Shown here: piece after piece, positions 46,056 to 54,704 of the stretch
Position numbering within the stretch: position 1 is the first letter of the stretch
How the letters are laid out: every line of letters begins with the position of its first letter
Origin: Celeribacter baekdonensis
Lineage (GTDB): Bacteria > Pseudomonadota > Alphaproteobacteria > Rhodobacterales > Rhodobacteraceae
Length of the DNA: 64,000 nucleotides
Direction of reading: 5' to 3'
Assembly (NCBI RefSeq): GCF_900102315.1
Contig: NZ_FNBL01000013.1
Location: forward strand, 53,560 to 117,559
Notes under the pieces: model-generated
What the model was told of the DNA's origin: nothing
Databases searched by the model: none
The model's input: only the letters and a program-made list of their open reading frames with translations
Made by a program: the position numbers and the translations under genes

Positions 46056-46178
46056 TCAGTCGCGGGTTTCGCGCAGGTATTCGGTCCAACTTGGGGCCGC
46101 GCCTGTGTGCCAAACGGCTTTGAGCGCGCGCATCACTGCGCCAAAGGGCTGGGCAGGAAAGGGAGCTACAAGTTGCAT
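46056..46178 (-). CDS. Small 40-aa protein, paralogue of the 46-aa protein
   Basis: The 40-residue protein reads from an ATG at 46178 with AGAAGGA 8 bases upstream. Its C-terminal half ('LKAVWHTGAAPSWTEYLRETRD', read in two parts) matches that of the 46-aa protein at 46622-46762: a W, a G, then P-x-W-T-(E/D)-x-x-R-x-T-R-(D/E) and stop. Conservation between two paralogues and good ribosome sites make both convincing genes. It lies 39 bases beyond the stop of a DUF1127 gene on the same strand and is followed by a terminator. Its function is unknown. Confidence 0.7.
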   Translation of the reverse strand: MQLVAPFPAQPFGAVMRALKAVWHTGAAPSWTEYLRETRD

Positions 46179-46217
46179 CGTTTCGTCCTTCTCAATGAGA
46201 CCTAAATCTGGGCGCTG

Positions 46218-46436
46218 TTAAACGCGGGCGGCGGTGTCGCGAGCGATGTCGCGGATGTCGCTGCGGCCCAAGCCGATGTCGTTCAACTCATGATCCGACA
46301 GGGCGTCGAGCTGATTGAAGGTCTGGGTGTAAGCGCGCTGGCGAGCAAAGGACAAACGGATGTTGTCAAAGATTTCGCCAAGAAAGCGGGAGAAGCCGAA
46401 GCCGGCGGAGCGGGTGGAGTGAGCGGTATGTGCCAT
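46218..46436 (-). CDS. DUF1127 small protein
   Basis: The 72-residue protein ends in a DUF1127 motif: 'LDALSDHELNDIGLGRSDIRDIARD' (in part). Small Arg-rich DUF1127 proteins are common in alphaproteobacteria, where some act as RNA-binding or stress-response factors. It sits between two small paralogous genes and probably shares a transcript with the 40-aa gene downstream. Confidence 0.85.
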   Translation of the reverse strand: MAHTAHSTRSAGFGFSRFLGEIFDNIRLSFARQRAYTQTFNQLDALSDHELNDIGLGRSDIRDIARDTAARV

Positions 46437-46621
46437 TGTTCTAATCCTAAAAATGCGGAGCCGTACGCTCCGTGCTGTTTGTGTCTCTTTGGGAGCACGA
46501 CTGATGTAGGGGGGATCGGGAGATTTGACATCCCCCTGTTTCGGTCTGGCGGCTATGCATAAAATGCATGCAGTTTTAAAACCGTTACTTATTTATGCAT
46601 TTTTGTATAAATAATACGCAC
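46437..46621. promoter_or_regulatory. AT-rich regulatory region upstream of DUF1127 gene
   Basis: This stretch has a small hairpin (GGAGC/GCTCC, about 46457-46471) and an unusually AT-rich part with repeated ATGCAT (46554-46572 and near 46595). It presumably holds the promoter for the DUF1127 unit. The exact promoter was not identified. Confidence 0.35.
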
Positions 46622-46762
46622 TTATTCCCGCGTTTGGCGCATATGATCGGTCCAATGCGGCGGTGGCCCCGCCTCCCAAGAGGATTTCACCCGGTCAATC
46701 AACGCGAAAAGTGGGGACTGGGCACGCAATCCGGCCCTGAGTTTTGGCAGTGTGAAAGGCAT
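46622..46762 (-). CDS. Small 46-aa protein, paralogue of the 40-aa protein
   Basis: The 46-residue protein starts at an ATG (46762) with GAGGTGA at ideal spacing and begins 'MPFTLPKLRAGLRAQSPL'. The tail 'PPPHWTDHMRQTRE' ends at the TAA. It aligns without gaps to the C-terminal part of the 40-aa protein at 46056-46178. It has one hydrophobic patch ('LFALIDRV') and no Cys-based metal site. I know of no function for this family. Confidence 0.7.
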   Translation of the reverse strand: MPFTLPKLRAGLRAQSPLFALIDRVKSSWEAGPPPHWTDHMRQTRE

Positions 46763-46922
46763 GGATCACCTCATTGAGCATTGCACAGTCTCTTGGCAAG
46801 ACTTGCCTTGCACCGATTGCCCGCCACATTGTGCCTGTCGCCTTAACAAAGATAAAAAGGAATCAGGCCAAAACGCGGCGTTGAGGGTCAATTTTCTTTA
46901 AATTGGCGTCGCCATCATGGCT

Positions 46923-47687
46923 TTAGATCACATCGCCATGGACCCGCTTGGCCAGATGCTCCATCTCGGCCCGCGACGCCGCGCCGACCAAAACATAATG
47001 CCAATGTGGGTCCTGCCATGACACGGCGGTCAGCCCATCATGAGTGTTGAATTTAAGGGAAGAGACCGCCATTTGCGCCGTCGGCGTGAGGTAAAGCGTG
47101 ACCCGTTGTCCGGCCTCGGTTTCATACATGAACTGCGCGGCGGCCCCGTGCGGCGCTGGCAAGAGCCGCCCCCCCACAAGAGAAAACCCCTCCTGCGTCA
47201 GCGTCGGGATGCGCACTTCGGCTCCAAGCCGCTTGGTCAGCCATGTTTTGAGATGATCGCGCTCATCGCCCGAAACATCCACCGGATGCAGCACTTCCGC
47301 TGTGTAGAGCATATGTGCGGCTGAGGCGGAGGCCAAAAGTTGGCCCTCTGATACACCACCCTGTCCGGCAGAGCGCGCCAACCCACCCCAATAGCCCAGA
47401 CCCAATCCGATCCCGAGCAAAGCCACGGCGGCCACGGCCCGTAGCGGCCAAGTACTGCGCGGGCTGATGTCCGGGCTGATGTCCGGCATCATCTTGGCAA
47501 AATACGTCGCCTGTGGGCTTGGTACGGCCATATTCAGCGCCTTGTTGAGCGCCATGACCTCGGCCACACGTGCGGCAAGCGCCGGATTGGCCTCCATGCG
47601 CGCCTCAAATGCCCGCATCTCATCTTGCGTCATCTCCCCATCGGCATAGCGATGAAGGGTCGGATCAAAATCCTCCGCATGGGTCAT
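46923..47687 (-). CDS. Membrane anti-sigma factor
   Basis: The 254-residue protein has the layout of an anti-sigma factor: an N-terminal helical domain ('DPTLHRYADGEMTQDEMRAFEARM' region, the 'YxDGEM' pattern typical of sigma-binding domains), a single membrane segment at ~83-99 and a periplasmic sensor of ~150 residues. No zinc-binding HxxxCxxC is seen. It overlaps the ECF sigma gene by 4 bases. Confidence 0.83.
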   Translation of the reverse strand: MTHAEDFDPTLHRYADGEMTQDEMRAFEARMEANPALAARVAEVMALNKALNMAVPSPQATYFAKMMPDISPDISPRSTWPLRAVAAVALLGIGLGLGYWGGLARSAGQGGVSEGQLLASASAAHMLYTAEVLHPVDVSGDERDHLKTWLTKRLGAEVRIPTLTQEGFSLVGGRLLPAPHGAAAQFMYETEAGQRVTLYLTPTAQMAVSSLKFNTHDGLTAVSWQDPHWHYVLVGAASRAEMEHLAKRVHGDVI

Positions 47688-48190
47688 GTCACGCTCCTGA
47701 GTTGAACGGGCTGTGGATCTTGCTTAAGACGATGGCGGGCGCGGGCAATGCGCGACATCACGGTGCCAATCGGCACTCCCAGGGCCTCGGCTGTCTCCGC
47801 ATAGCTCAAACCGCCTACGGTGACGAGCAGCAAAGCGTGGCGTTGCTCTTCGGGCAATTGCGCGACACGCGCAAGAGTGCGTTTGGCATCGAGGCGCGCA
47901 TCCATATGGGTCTCTGACACCGGCAAATCGGGGGTGTCCCCGGCCTCATCATAGGCAAGGTGAAGGTGGGCGCGTTCGCGGTGTAGCCCATTGCGAAACA
48001 CATTGAGTGCGATTTTGGCCAGCCATGGCCGCAAGGGCCGATCTGCCGACCAAAGATGGCGTTTGTTCAGCGCCCGTTCGACGCAATCCTGAACCAGATC
48101 ATCCGCGCGCGCATGGTCGCGGGTCAGCGCAAACGCATAGCGCCAGATCGCTGGGAGTGCCGCTTCGAGTTCTGCTTTGAACTTGGCCAT
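47684..48190 (-). CDS. ECF-family RNA polymerase sigma factor
   Basis: The start at 48190 gives a 168-residue protein of normal ECF length. Region 2 is seen as 'YAFALTRDHARADDLVQDCVERAL' and region 4 as 'LPEEQRHALLLVTVGGLSYAETAEALGVPIGTVMSRIARARHRL' (both in part). It is co-transcribed with the upstream secreted-protein gene and the downstream anti-sigma gene. Confidence 0.93.
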   Translation of the reverse strand: MAKFKAELEAALPAIWRYAFALTRDHARADDLVQDCVERALNKRHLWSADRPLRPWLAKIALNVFRNGLHRERAHLHLAYDEAGDTPDLPVSETHMDARLDAKRTLARVAQLPEEQRHALLLVTVGGLSYAETAEALGVPIGTVMSRIARARHRLKQDPQPVQLRSVT

Positions 48191-48271
48191 GAGTGCCTCT
48201 TGAAAGCGGCGGGGGACAGCTCCCCCGCCTGACGCATGATCCGGGTGGATCAAACCTGTGTCGGAGGGCGG

Positions 48272-48649
48272 TTACGGCCGGGCAGTGTGCCAAACGCCTT
48301 TGACGCCATCCCCGGTCATGTCACCCGGCTGCATGTCTTTGACCCAAAGATAGAGCGGCTGATCTTTGTAGGCGACTTGTTTCACACCGTCTTTGCGGGT
48401 GATCAGACTGTAGCCTTTCGGAAGATCGGCCTCGGACTCTGCGGTGAGTGCGGGCCAGTTTTCGATACAGCCTTCATAGCAGTTTGAGACGCCTTTTTCA
48501 TCTTTGTCGAAGGTGTAAAGCGTCATCTTTTGGGCGTCCATCAACAGAGATTCGCCATTCAGTTCCCCGATCAAAACCGGGCTTTCTGCGAACGCGGGGG
48601 CGGCAAGGGTGGCGAGGGTAAGGGCGGTTGCGGTGAGGATCTTCATCAT
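48272..48649 (-). CDS. Secreted COG4315-type repeat protein
   Basis: The start at 48649 follows a GGAG site. The ~125-residue product has a Sec signal peptide ending at 'APAFAES' and two copies of the Yx(F/W)xxD-type motif: 'LYTFDKDEKG' and 'LYLWVKDMQPGD'. The two copies are separated by a segment with two Cys ('NCYEGCIENWPAL'). Such periplasmic proteins often sit beside ECF sigma genes. It is the first gene of that operon and may act as its sensor or main product. Confidence 0.85.
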   Translation of the reverse strand: MMKILTATALTLATLAAPAFAESPVLIGELNGESLLMDAQKMTLYTFDKDEKGVSNCYEGCIENWPALTAESEADLPKGYSLITRKDGVKQVAYKDQPLYLWVKDMQPGDMTGDGVKGVWHTARP

Positions 48650-48694
48650 CTTCTGTCTCCCTGACATGAGGTCTGACCATGTGCAGACATGGGA

Positions 48695-48723
48695 GATACA
48701 GGGGCAGAGAGCGTTTTATTCCC
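48695..48723 (-). promoter_or_regulatory. Candidate ECF-dependent promoter
   Basis: On the minus strand GGGAATAAA (48715-48723), 15 bases, then GTATC (48695-48699), about 50 bases before the COG4315 gene. The AAT-containing -35 is typical of ECF promoters and suggests autoregulation. Confidence 0.5.
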
Positions 48724-48753
48724 GGCCCGATGGTTTTTTTAGAAGAAAATGCA

Positions 48754-48783
48754 AAAAGCCCCGCAATTTCCTGCGGGGCTTTT
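48754..48783 (-). terminator. Terminator after rpmD
   Basis: AAAGCCCCGCA (48755-48765) pairs with TGCGGGGCTTT (48772-48782), with an A-run that gives T's on the minus strand. It ends the spc-type unit right after rpmD, before the inserted genes. Confidence 0.85.
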
Positions 48784-48807
48784 CAAAATCAAGCTCGAAA
48801 GCGTCGA

Positions 48808-48999
48808 TTAATTGTCGCGCTCTTCGATGATTTCAACGAGGTGCGGGATCGAACGCACCATGCCGCGCACGGAAGGGGTATCTTCCAGCTCACGGGTTTT
48901 GTGCATTTTGTTGAGACCCAAGCCGATCAGCGTTGCGCGCTGAACCTGAGGGCGACGGATCGGGGAGCCGACCTGTTTTACAACGATGGTTTTAGCCAT
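48808..48999 (-). CDS. rpmD: 50S ribosomal protein L30
   Basis: The 63-residue L30 reads '[17 protein letters not shown]' and then '[24 protein letters not shown]', the family core. It ends the rpmC-rpmD unit. rplO, its usual neighbour, is 3 kb away. Confidence 0.96.
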   Translation of the reverse strand: MAKTIVVKQVGSPIRRPQVQRATLIGLGLNKMHKTRELEDTPSVRGMVRSIPHLVEIIEERDN

Positions 49000-49010
49000 G
49001 TGTCTACTCC

Positions 49011-49586
49011 TTACGCTTCTACAGCGGTTTCAGTGTCAGCAACCGGTGCATCGTCGCGACGCAGAATCTCGGCGACTTTTTTGCCACGACGCTGAGCCAC
49101 GGAGCGCGGAGAAGCCTCAGATTTGAGACCGTCCAGCGTGGCGCGGATCATGTTGTACGGGTTCTGCGAACCGATCGACTTTGCGACCACGTCCTGAACA
49201 CCGAGCATCTCGAACACGGCGCGCATCGGACCACCGGCGATGATACCAGTACCTTGCGGTGCGGTGCGCATCACGACTTTACCAGCGCCATGACGACCGT
49301 TGGTGTCGTGGTGCAAGGTACGGCCTTCTTTGAGCGGCACGCGGATCATTTGGCGTTTTGCTTGCTCGGTGGCTTTGCGGATGGCCTCAGGGACCTCTTT
49401 CGCTTTGCCTTTGCCGAAGCCGACGCGGCCTTTTTGGTCGCCCACAACCACGAGAGCTGCAAAGCCGAAACGCTTACCACCCTTCACAGTTTTGGAGACA
49501 CGGTTGATCGCAACAAGACGATCGGCGAATTCCGGGGTTTCATCGCGGTCGCGACGGTTGTCCCGGCGGTTTTCACGTTCTGCCAT
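49011..49586 (-). CDS. rpsE: 30S ribosomal protein S5
   Basis: The ATG at 49586 ('[20 protein letters not shown]') is better placed for the AAGGA site than the ATG two codons upstream. The 191-residue S5 shows '[26 protein letters not shown]' (in part) and '[26 protein letters not shown]' (in part). It works in decoding fidelity. The Arg-rich N-terminus is usual in alphaproteobacteria. Confidence 0.96.
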   Translation of the reverse strand: MAERENRRDNRRDRDETPEFADRLVAINRVSKTVKGGKRFGFAALVVVGDQKGRVGFGKGKAKEVPEAIRKATEQAKRQMIRVPLKEGRTLHHDTNGRHGAGKVVMRTAPQGTGIIAGGPMRAVFEMLGVQDVVAKSIGSQNPYNMIRATLDGLKSEASPRSVAQRRGKKVAEILRRDDAPVADTETAVEA

Positions 49587-49761
49587 TGGCATTCCTTTGA
49601 ACTGGTGGCGTAGCTGACGCCGTTAATTTCAATCGCGGTGAAGGCCCCACATATGTGAGGCCGACCCGGATCATCGGGGGGACAAACCTGTCCCCCACAG
49701 ACTTAGTGTTCGCGCAATTTGGTCCGAAAACCGATATCCACTTTTCGGATCGCGCTCAGTC

Positions 49762-50121
49762 TTAGAACTTCAGACCACCTTCACGCGCAGCGTCGGCCAG
49801 AGCCTTGACCTTGCCGTGAAACAAGAAGCCGCCACGGTCGAAGTAACACACTTCCACACCGGCTTTCTTGGCACGCTCTGCGATTGCAGCACCGACTTTG
49901 GTGGCTGCTTCGACGTTGTTCTTGCCGATGATCCCCAGATCCTTTTCCAAAGAGGAAGCGGAGGCGAGGGTCACGCCTTTGACATCGTCGATCAGCTGAG
50001 CGCTGATGTTCTTGTTCGAACGATGGATCGACAAACGAAGTTTGCCAACATTGTTCTTGCGAAGTTTGTTCCGGACGCGCAGGCGGCGCTTCAAGAACAG
50101 GTCTCTTTTGCTGTTTGCCAT
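49762..50121 (-). CDS. rplR: 50S ribosomal protein L18
   Basis: The 119-residue L18 has a basic N-terminus '[14 protein letters not shown]' and the family end '[29 protein letters not shown]' (in part). It binds 5S rRNA. About 170 gene-free bases separate it from rpsE. Confidence 0.97.
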   Translation of the reverse strand: MANSKRDLFLKRRLRVRNKLRKNNVGKLRLSIHRSNKNISAQLIDDVKGVTLASASSLEKDLGIIGKNNVEAATKVGAAIAERAKKAGVEVCYFDRGGFLFHGKVKALADAAREGGLKF

Positions 50122-50132
50122 TTTGAGCGTCC

Positions 50133-50666
50133 TTACTTCTTCTTACCTTCTTTGCGGAAGATATACTCGTCTTTGTACTTGATACCTTTGCCTTTATAGG
50201 GCTCCGGTTTACGCCATTCGCGGATATTGGCTGCGACTTGGCCGACGAGCTGCGGATCAGAGCCTTCCACGGTGATCTCTGTCGGTTTCGCGGATGTGAC
50301 GGTGACGCCAGCCGGAACCTCAAAGTTCACTTCGTGGGAGTAACCCAAGTTCAGTTTCAGGATGTTGCCCTGAAGCTGAGCACGGTAACCAACACCGTTG
50401 ATTTCAAGTTCTTTCTTGAAACCGACAGAAACGCCAGTGACCATGTTGCCGATCACAGTGCGGGACATGCCCCACTGTTGACGCGCACGCTTGGATTTGC
50501 CCCGGGGGGTCACGGTGATGACGTTGCCTTCAATGGTGAGGGTCACGTCGTCCGTGGCGGTGAAGGAGTGAGAGCCTTTCGGGCCCTTCACTTCAATGGT
50601 CTGGCCGGACACAGAGGCGGTTACGCCGCTGGGCATTTCGACCGGTTTTTTACCAATACGAGACAT
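50133..50666 (-). CDS. rplF: 50S ribosomal protein L6
   Basis: The 177-residue L6 starts '[15 protein letters not shown]' and has the C-terminal signature '[15 protein letters not shown]'. Length and order between rpsH and rplR are normal. Confidence 0.97.
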   Translation of the reverse strand: MSRIGKKPVEMPSGVTASVSGQTIEVKGPKGSHSFTATDDVTLTIEGNVITVTPRGKSKRARQQWGMSRTVIGNMVTGVSVGFKKELEINGVGYRAQLQGNILKLNLGYSHEVNFEVPAGVTVTSAKPTEITVEGSDPQLVGQVAANIREWRKPEPYKGKGIKYKDEYIFRKEGKKK

Positions 50667-50678
50667 CGAGAGACCTCC

Positions 50679-51071
50679 TTAGAAGACTGTGCAAAGCACT
50701 TCGCCGCCAACATTGTTGGCACGAGCGTTTGCATCAGACATCACACCTTTGGGGGTGGAGACAATCGACACGCCCAGGCCCTGACGGACCGATGGGATGT
50801 CTTTGACACCGAGGTACACGCGACGACCGGGTTTCGAAACCCGTTTCAATTCGCGAATAACAGGAGTGCCTTCGTAATATTTCAGGCTGATTTCGAGGGT
50901 CGGGTGACCATTCGCATCAGTGCCTTTCTCATAGCCGCGGATGTAGCCCTCGTCGAGCAGCACGTCCAAGACCCATGCCCGCAGCTTGGATGCCGGGGTG
51001 GAGACAACGGATTTGCCACGCAGTTGAGAGTTACGGATACGGGTGAGCATATCGCCGATAGGATCGTTCAT
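50679..51071 (-). CDS. rpsH: 30S ribosomal protein S8
   Basis: The 130-residue S8 starts '[16 protein letters not shown]' and ends with the family's '[22 protein letters not shown]' (in part). S8 is the translational repressor of the spc operon in many bacteria. Confidence 0.97.
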   Translation of the reverse strand: MNDPIGDMLTRIRNSQLRGKSVVSTPASKLRAWVLDVLLDEGYIRGYEKGTDANGHPTLEISLKYYEGTPVIRELKRVSKPGRRVYLGVKDIPSVRQGLGVSIVSTPKGVMSDANARANNVGGEVLCTVF

Positions 51072-51086
51072 ATCTTATGCCCTCTC

Positions 51087-51392
51087 TTACCAGCTGGATT
51101 TCACGAGACCGGGGATTTGGCCAAACGAGCCAAGTTCCCGCAGCATGATCCGGGAGACCTTCAGCTTACGGTAGTAAGCGTGGGGACGACCGGTCAACTG
51201 ACAACGGTTATGAAGACGGGTTGCCGAGCTGTTGCGCGGCAGATCTGCAAGTTTCAGGGAGGCGCGGAAACGCTCTTCCATCGGCTTGTCTTGATCGTAA
51301 ATGACCTCTTTGAGAGCAGCGCGTTTGGAAGCGTATTTTGCCACCAATTTCTCACGCTTGCGCTCACGGGCGATCATGGATTTCTTAGCCAT
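51087..51392 (-). CDS. rpsN: 30S ribosomal protein S14
   Basis: The 101-residue S14 is the long, zinc-free form (no CxxC pair): '[20 protein letters not shown]' and '[20 protein letters not shown]'. Order is normal. Confidence 0.97.
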   Translation of the reverse strand: MAKKSMIARERKREKLVAKYASKRAALKEVIYDQDKPMEERFRASLKLADLPRNSSATRLHNRCQLTGRPHAYYRKLKVSRIMLRELGSFGQIPGLVKSSW

Positions 51393-51413
51393 GTTCTCTA
51401 ACTCCTCGCGCGA

Positions 51414-51977
51414 TCAGCTGTTGAAGGGCATGTTGAACGCTTTCAACAGGCTCTTGGCTTCAGCATCGGTTTTCGCCGTGGTGGCGATGACAATGTCCAG
51501 ACCCCAGACTTCATCGACTTTGTCGAAGTTGATCTCGGGGAACACGATGTGCTCTTTCATGCCCATGGCATAGTTGCCACGGCCATCAAAAGATTTACCC
51601 GGCACGCCGCGGAAGTCGCGGATACGGGGCATTGCGATCGTGATCAGACGGTCGAGGAATTCGTACATACGGTCGCCACGAAGAGTAACCTTCGCACCAA
51701 GCGGCATGTCTTCACGAACGCGGAAACCAGCGATGGATTTCTTGGCTTTCGTGATGAGGGCCTTTTGACCGGCGATGGCAGTGAGATCTTCCTGAGCCGA
51801 TTTGGCTTTTTTGGAATCACGCACAGCTTCAGCACCGCAACCGATGTTGAGAACGATTTTATCGAGGCGCGGGATCTGCATGTCGTTTTTGTAGCCGAAC
51901 TCTTCTTTGAGCGTGGCACGAATGCTGTCCTTGTAAATCGCCTTCAGACGCGGGGTGTAATTTGCTGTATCAAGCAT
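51414..51977 (-). CDS. rplE: 50S ribosomal protein L5
   Basis: The 187-residue L5 has '[21 protein letters not shown]' (in part), '[25 protein letters not shown]' (in part) and '[20 protein letters not shown]'. It binds 5S rRNA. It overlaps rplX by one base. Confidence 0.97.
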   Translation of the reverse strand: MLDTANYTPRLKAIYKDSIRATLKEEFGYKNDMQIPRLDKIVLNIGCGAEAVRDSKKAKSAQEDLTAIAGQKALITKAKKSIAGFRVREDMPLGAKVTLRGDRMYEFLDRLITIAMPRIRDFRGVPGKSFDGRGNYAMGMKEHIVFPEINFDKVDEVWGLDIVIATTAKTDAEAKSLLKAFNMPFNS

Positions 51978-52282
51978 CAGATCACGTCTCCCGTGGTCTT
52001 GGCGAAGCGCACTTTTTTGTCGCCTTCGATTTTGAAACCGACGCGGGTGGCTTTGCCGTTGGCATCCAAAAGCGCCAGGTTGGACAGGTCGACCGGCACT
52101 GCGATCGGCTTGCGGCCGCCCTGATCGCCCTGAGAGGCGCGGGTGTGACGGATGGCGATGTTCACGCCTTCCACGATGGCTTTGCCTTTGGACGGCAGCA
52201 CAGTGGTGATTTCACCCTTTTTGCCTTTGTCCTTGCCAGCCAAAACGATAACTTTATCGCCTTTTTTCAACTTAGCAGCCAT
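51977..52282 (-). CDS. rplX: 50S ribosomal protein L24
   Basis: The 101-residue L24 has the KOW motif '[20 protein letters not shown]' and '[20 protein letters not shown]'. It starts assembly of the large subunit. It overlaps its neighbours by one base on each side. Confidence 0.97.
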   Translation of the reverse strand: MAAKLKKGDKVIVLAGKDKGKKGEITTVLPSKGKAIVEGVNIAIRHTRASQGDQGGRKPIAVPVDLSNLALLDANGKATRVGFKIEGDKKVRFAKTTGDVI

Positions 52283-52650
52283 TAGAGCACCTCCGGAGCG
52301 AGCGAGATGATCTTCATGAAGTTTTTCGCACGAAGCTCACGCACAACTGGGCCAAAGATACGGGTACCGACCGGCTCGTTGTTGTTGTTGAGGATCACGG
52401 CAGCATTGCGATCAAAACGGATCGCTGTGCCATCTTCGCGACGGACTTCTTTGGCGGTGCGAACGACGACGGCCTTGCGGACGTCCCCTTTTTTCACACG
52501 GCCGCGCGGAATGGCTTCTTTCACCGATACAACGATGATGTCACCCACGGACGCGTAACGACGGTGCGAACCGCCGAGGACCTTGATGCACTGAACTCGG
52601 CGAGCGCCTGAGTTATCAGCTACATCCAGATTGGTCTGCATCTGGATCAT
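52282..52650 (-). CDS. rplN: 50S ribosomal protein L14
   Basis: The 122-residue L14 starts '[20 protein letters not shown]' and ends in '[23 protein letters not shown]' (in part), both standard. It forms a bridge to the small subunit. Confidence 0.97.
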   Translation of the reverse strand: MIQMQTNLDVADNSGARRVQCIKVLGGSHRRYASVGDIIVVSVKEAIPRGRVKKGDVRKAVVVRTAKEVRREDGTAIRFDRNAAVILNNNNEPVGTRIFGPVVRELRAKNFMKIISLAPEVL

Positions 52651-52713
52651 ATGGTTTCTCCCGACCTATGGGGGAGGTCTGCAGCGACCTGTTCCCCCAG
52701 GGTTTCGATTAAA

Positions 52714-52959
52714 TTAGGACGCTGCCGTCTCAGTGACGATAACTTCCCAACGCTTGGTCTTCGACTTCGGTGCACATTCCTGAATGCGGACTGTTTCACC
52801 AACGTTGAATTGGTTGTTCTCATCGTGAGCCCGGTATTTTTTGGACTTACGAATGGTCTTTTTCAGAACCGGGTGTTTGAAGCGACGCTCCACGGACACG
52901 GTCACGGTCTGTTCGTTCTGGTTCGAGGTGACAACACCTGTCAGAATACGTTTGGGCAT
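52714..52959 (-). CDS. rpsQ: 30S ribosomal protein S17
   Basis: The 81-residue S17 starts '[20 protein letters not shown]' and holds '[20 protein letters not shown]'. It lies between rpmC and rplN in the usual order. Confidence 0.97.
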   Translation of the reverse strand: MPKRILTGVVTSNQNEQTVTVSVERRFKHPVLKKTIRKSKKYRAHDENNQFNVGETVRIQECAPKSKTKRWEVIVTETAAS

Positions 52960-52973
52960 AGGTCAGTCTCCTC

Positions 52974-53171
52974 TTACTCAGCCGAAGCTGCTTTTTCGTT
53001 CAGAATGGTTTTCACAAGAGCGGCCGAACGGCGCGCTTTGCGAATCTGAGCGGTGTTTTCGAGCTGACCCGTGGCCTGCTGAAAGCGCAGGTTGAAGGAT
53101 TCTTTTTTAAGATTGGCAAGCTCGGTCTTGAGCTCGTCCGGCGTCTTAGCGCGGAGTTCCTGGGCGTTCAT
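52974..53171 (-). CDS. rpmC: 50S ribosomal protein L29
   Basis: The 65-residue L29 reads '[20 protein letters not shown]' and '[20 protein letters not shown]'. It starts a new unit here: about 2.8 kb of unrelated genes separate it from rplP, which it normally follows directly. Confidence 0.96.
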   Translation of the reverse strand: MNAQELRAKTPDELKTELANLKKESFNLRFQQATGQLENTAQIRKARRSAALVKTILNEKAASAE

Positions 53172-53288
53172 AGCCTTATCCTTTGTCTTACATCAGAGAG
53201 CGCCACGTTCGTTATGTGGGTGACCCTGAGCCTGATGGGCGAATGTCAAAACACACGAATCCCGAGGACCGGGCACGTGCGATGGGTT

Positions 53289-53317
53289 CCTATAGGGGAA
53301 GCGTGGGGATAGAGCAA
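53289..53317 (-). promoter_or_regulatory. Promoter of the rpmC-rpmD unit
   Basis: On the minus strand TTGCTC (53312-53317), a 17-base C-rich spacer and TATAGG (53289-53294), about 118 bases before rpmC. Confidence 0.68.
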
Positions 53318-53344
53318 GGGAAAGATGGGGTTTGCAACGCAGCC

Positions 53345-53800
53345 CTAATGCAATGTCGCTTCAATTGGATAAATCAGTTGAAACTCTGCTGTACGAACCA
53401 TTTTCGGGAACCGCGTGCCCAACTCTTTTACCAACTCACACTCAAACCGTCGAAAGCCCTCTATGAAGTCAGGCCAAGTCATGTCCACGGTGAACGCACC
53501 TCGAAACTCCATAGAAACGTTTTGTTCATTGCGAGAAAAGATCAGCCCTCCCCCAGATAGCGGCATGGCAACTGTCGTCTCATACGATGTTGTGCCCAAG
53601 AATTTCAGGGCAGATGCCTTTAGCTCAAGATAGAACTCTAACAGATATTTGCTGACCGCTTTCGTCGTGCCATCAACCCGAAAGAAAATGTCACCTTCCG
53701 TATAAAAGGCCAAGTCAAGCGAGAACACAGAACAGTCCTTGTCGGGATGCCAACCCAGCGTTCGATCGATACGAAAAGAGAAATTGTCTGCATCAGCCAT
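53345..53800 (-). CDS. Hypothetical protein between ribosomal blocks
   Basis: The ATG at 53800 ('MADADNFSFRIDRTLGWHPD') is a likely start; one 14 codons upstream is possible. The ~151-residue product is soluble, rich in Phe and Glu, with a segment 'AVSKYLLEFYLELKASALKFL'. I do not recognise a family. It lies 46 bases downstream of a decayed ORF on the same strand and may be its former partner. Confidence 0.55.
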   Translation of the reverse strand: MADADNFSFRIDRTLGWHPDKDCSVFSLDLAFYTEGDIFFRVDGTTKAVSKYLLEFYLELKASALKFLGTTSYETTVAMPLSGGGLIFSRNEQNVSMEFRGAFTVDMTWPDFIEGFRRFECELVKELGTRFPKMVRTAEFQLIYPIEATLH

Positions 53801-53846
53801 CTTGAACCCGCTCGTTATGTATATTCTCGACTTTTGGCTCACCTAT

Positions 53847-54071
53847 TCAGTCATCGACATCCAGCACAGTTCCATCATCAGCTGCCATCGTTTGAACAAC
53901 ATGAACATTTTCTATGTCGCCCCATGATGGGTTTTCAGGCACAAGCCCTTCTTCGGTCAATAGCTTGATCACGTCCTGTACGAGCCCCTTGCCATGAAAG
54001 TATCTCAGAGGCTTGGCGACAACCGTGAGAAAAGTTTGCCCGTTGGTGCCAATCGAAACCGGGCTTTCGGC
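53847..54071 (-). pseudogene. 5'-truncated gene remnant
   Basis: A minus-strand frame is open for 74 codons, from just after a TAG (54072-54074) to a TGA (53847-53849), but has no usable start codon near its 5' end. The translation looks like a real protein C-terminus ('TNGQTFLTVVAKPLRYFHGK', 'LVQDVIKLLTEEGLVPENPS', ending 'DDGTVLDVDD'). The missing N-terminus is not found in other frames upstream. It is best read as the tail of a gene cut when this segment was rearranged. Confidence 0.5.
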
Positions 54072-54152
54072 CTAAGGGCGGTTGAGACCCTGTTTGGCTG
54101 AAAAGACCCACTCCCTAAGCTACGCATCACGTCCAGAAACGCCCTGCTTACA

Positions 54153-54599
54153 TCATGGGTTTGGCGACGCGCCCGCCCCGTGTTTCGCCCGCGCCAGAAA
54201 CCGCGTGAGCGAAATCACCCGAAGGGCTGCAACGACAAAGATCAAGATGTCGAAAATATAAACCAGCAACGGCTGTACCAAAGGATAGGCACTCATGACG
54301 TTCATCATGCTCATCTCGCGCAGCCCCATAAAGTCCGAGTAACGATACAAAAACGCCTCCGCAGTATAGAGGATCGTGATGATCAAACTGTCGCGAAATG
54401 TCGCAAACAGCATCACCCATTGCGGCTCCAGTGTGCTGGCCTCTTCCTCTTCCCGCCCGCGTCCGTAAAACGAAAAGGCGACGACAACGAGGCCTATGGC
54501 CAGAAACAAGGCCCCCACTCCAAGGGCATAAAAGACCTTTTTAAATTCCGGCGACGACATGAGATAAAACAAATTGTCCAAAGCGAAAACCTCCCGCAA
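54153..54599 (-). CDS. Small membrane protein of unknown function
   Basis: The 148-residue protein has membrane segments near residues 24-44, 62-82 (around 'WVMLFATFRDSLIITILYTAEAF') and 105-130, with an acidic loop 'REEEEASTLEP' after the first. There is no signal peptide cleavage site or known motif. It is divergent from the oxygenase gene on its right. Confidence 0.6.
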   Translation of the reverse strand: MREVFALDNLFYLMSSPEFKKVFYALGVGALFLAIGLVVVAFSFYGRGREEEEASTLEPQWVMLFATFRDSLIITILYTAEAFLYRYSDFMGLREMSMMNVMSAYPLVQPLLVYIFDILIFVVAALRVISLTRFLARAKHGAGASPNP

Positions 54600-54704
54600 A
54601 ATTTGCTCTGACTGTTACGGATTGGCCGCCCGCGTGCAAGTGCCGCCTCGCCAAACTTTCCCCGCCGCGCTAAGACGGGACAAACCTTTTAGAGAGCCTG
54701 TCAC

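Noticed and set aside
45907..46205. Overlapping ORFs on both strands near 46 kb
   Set aside because: They overlap the terminator at 46001-46030 and the better-supported 40-aa gene.
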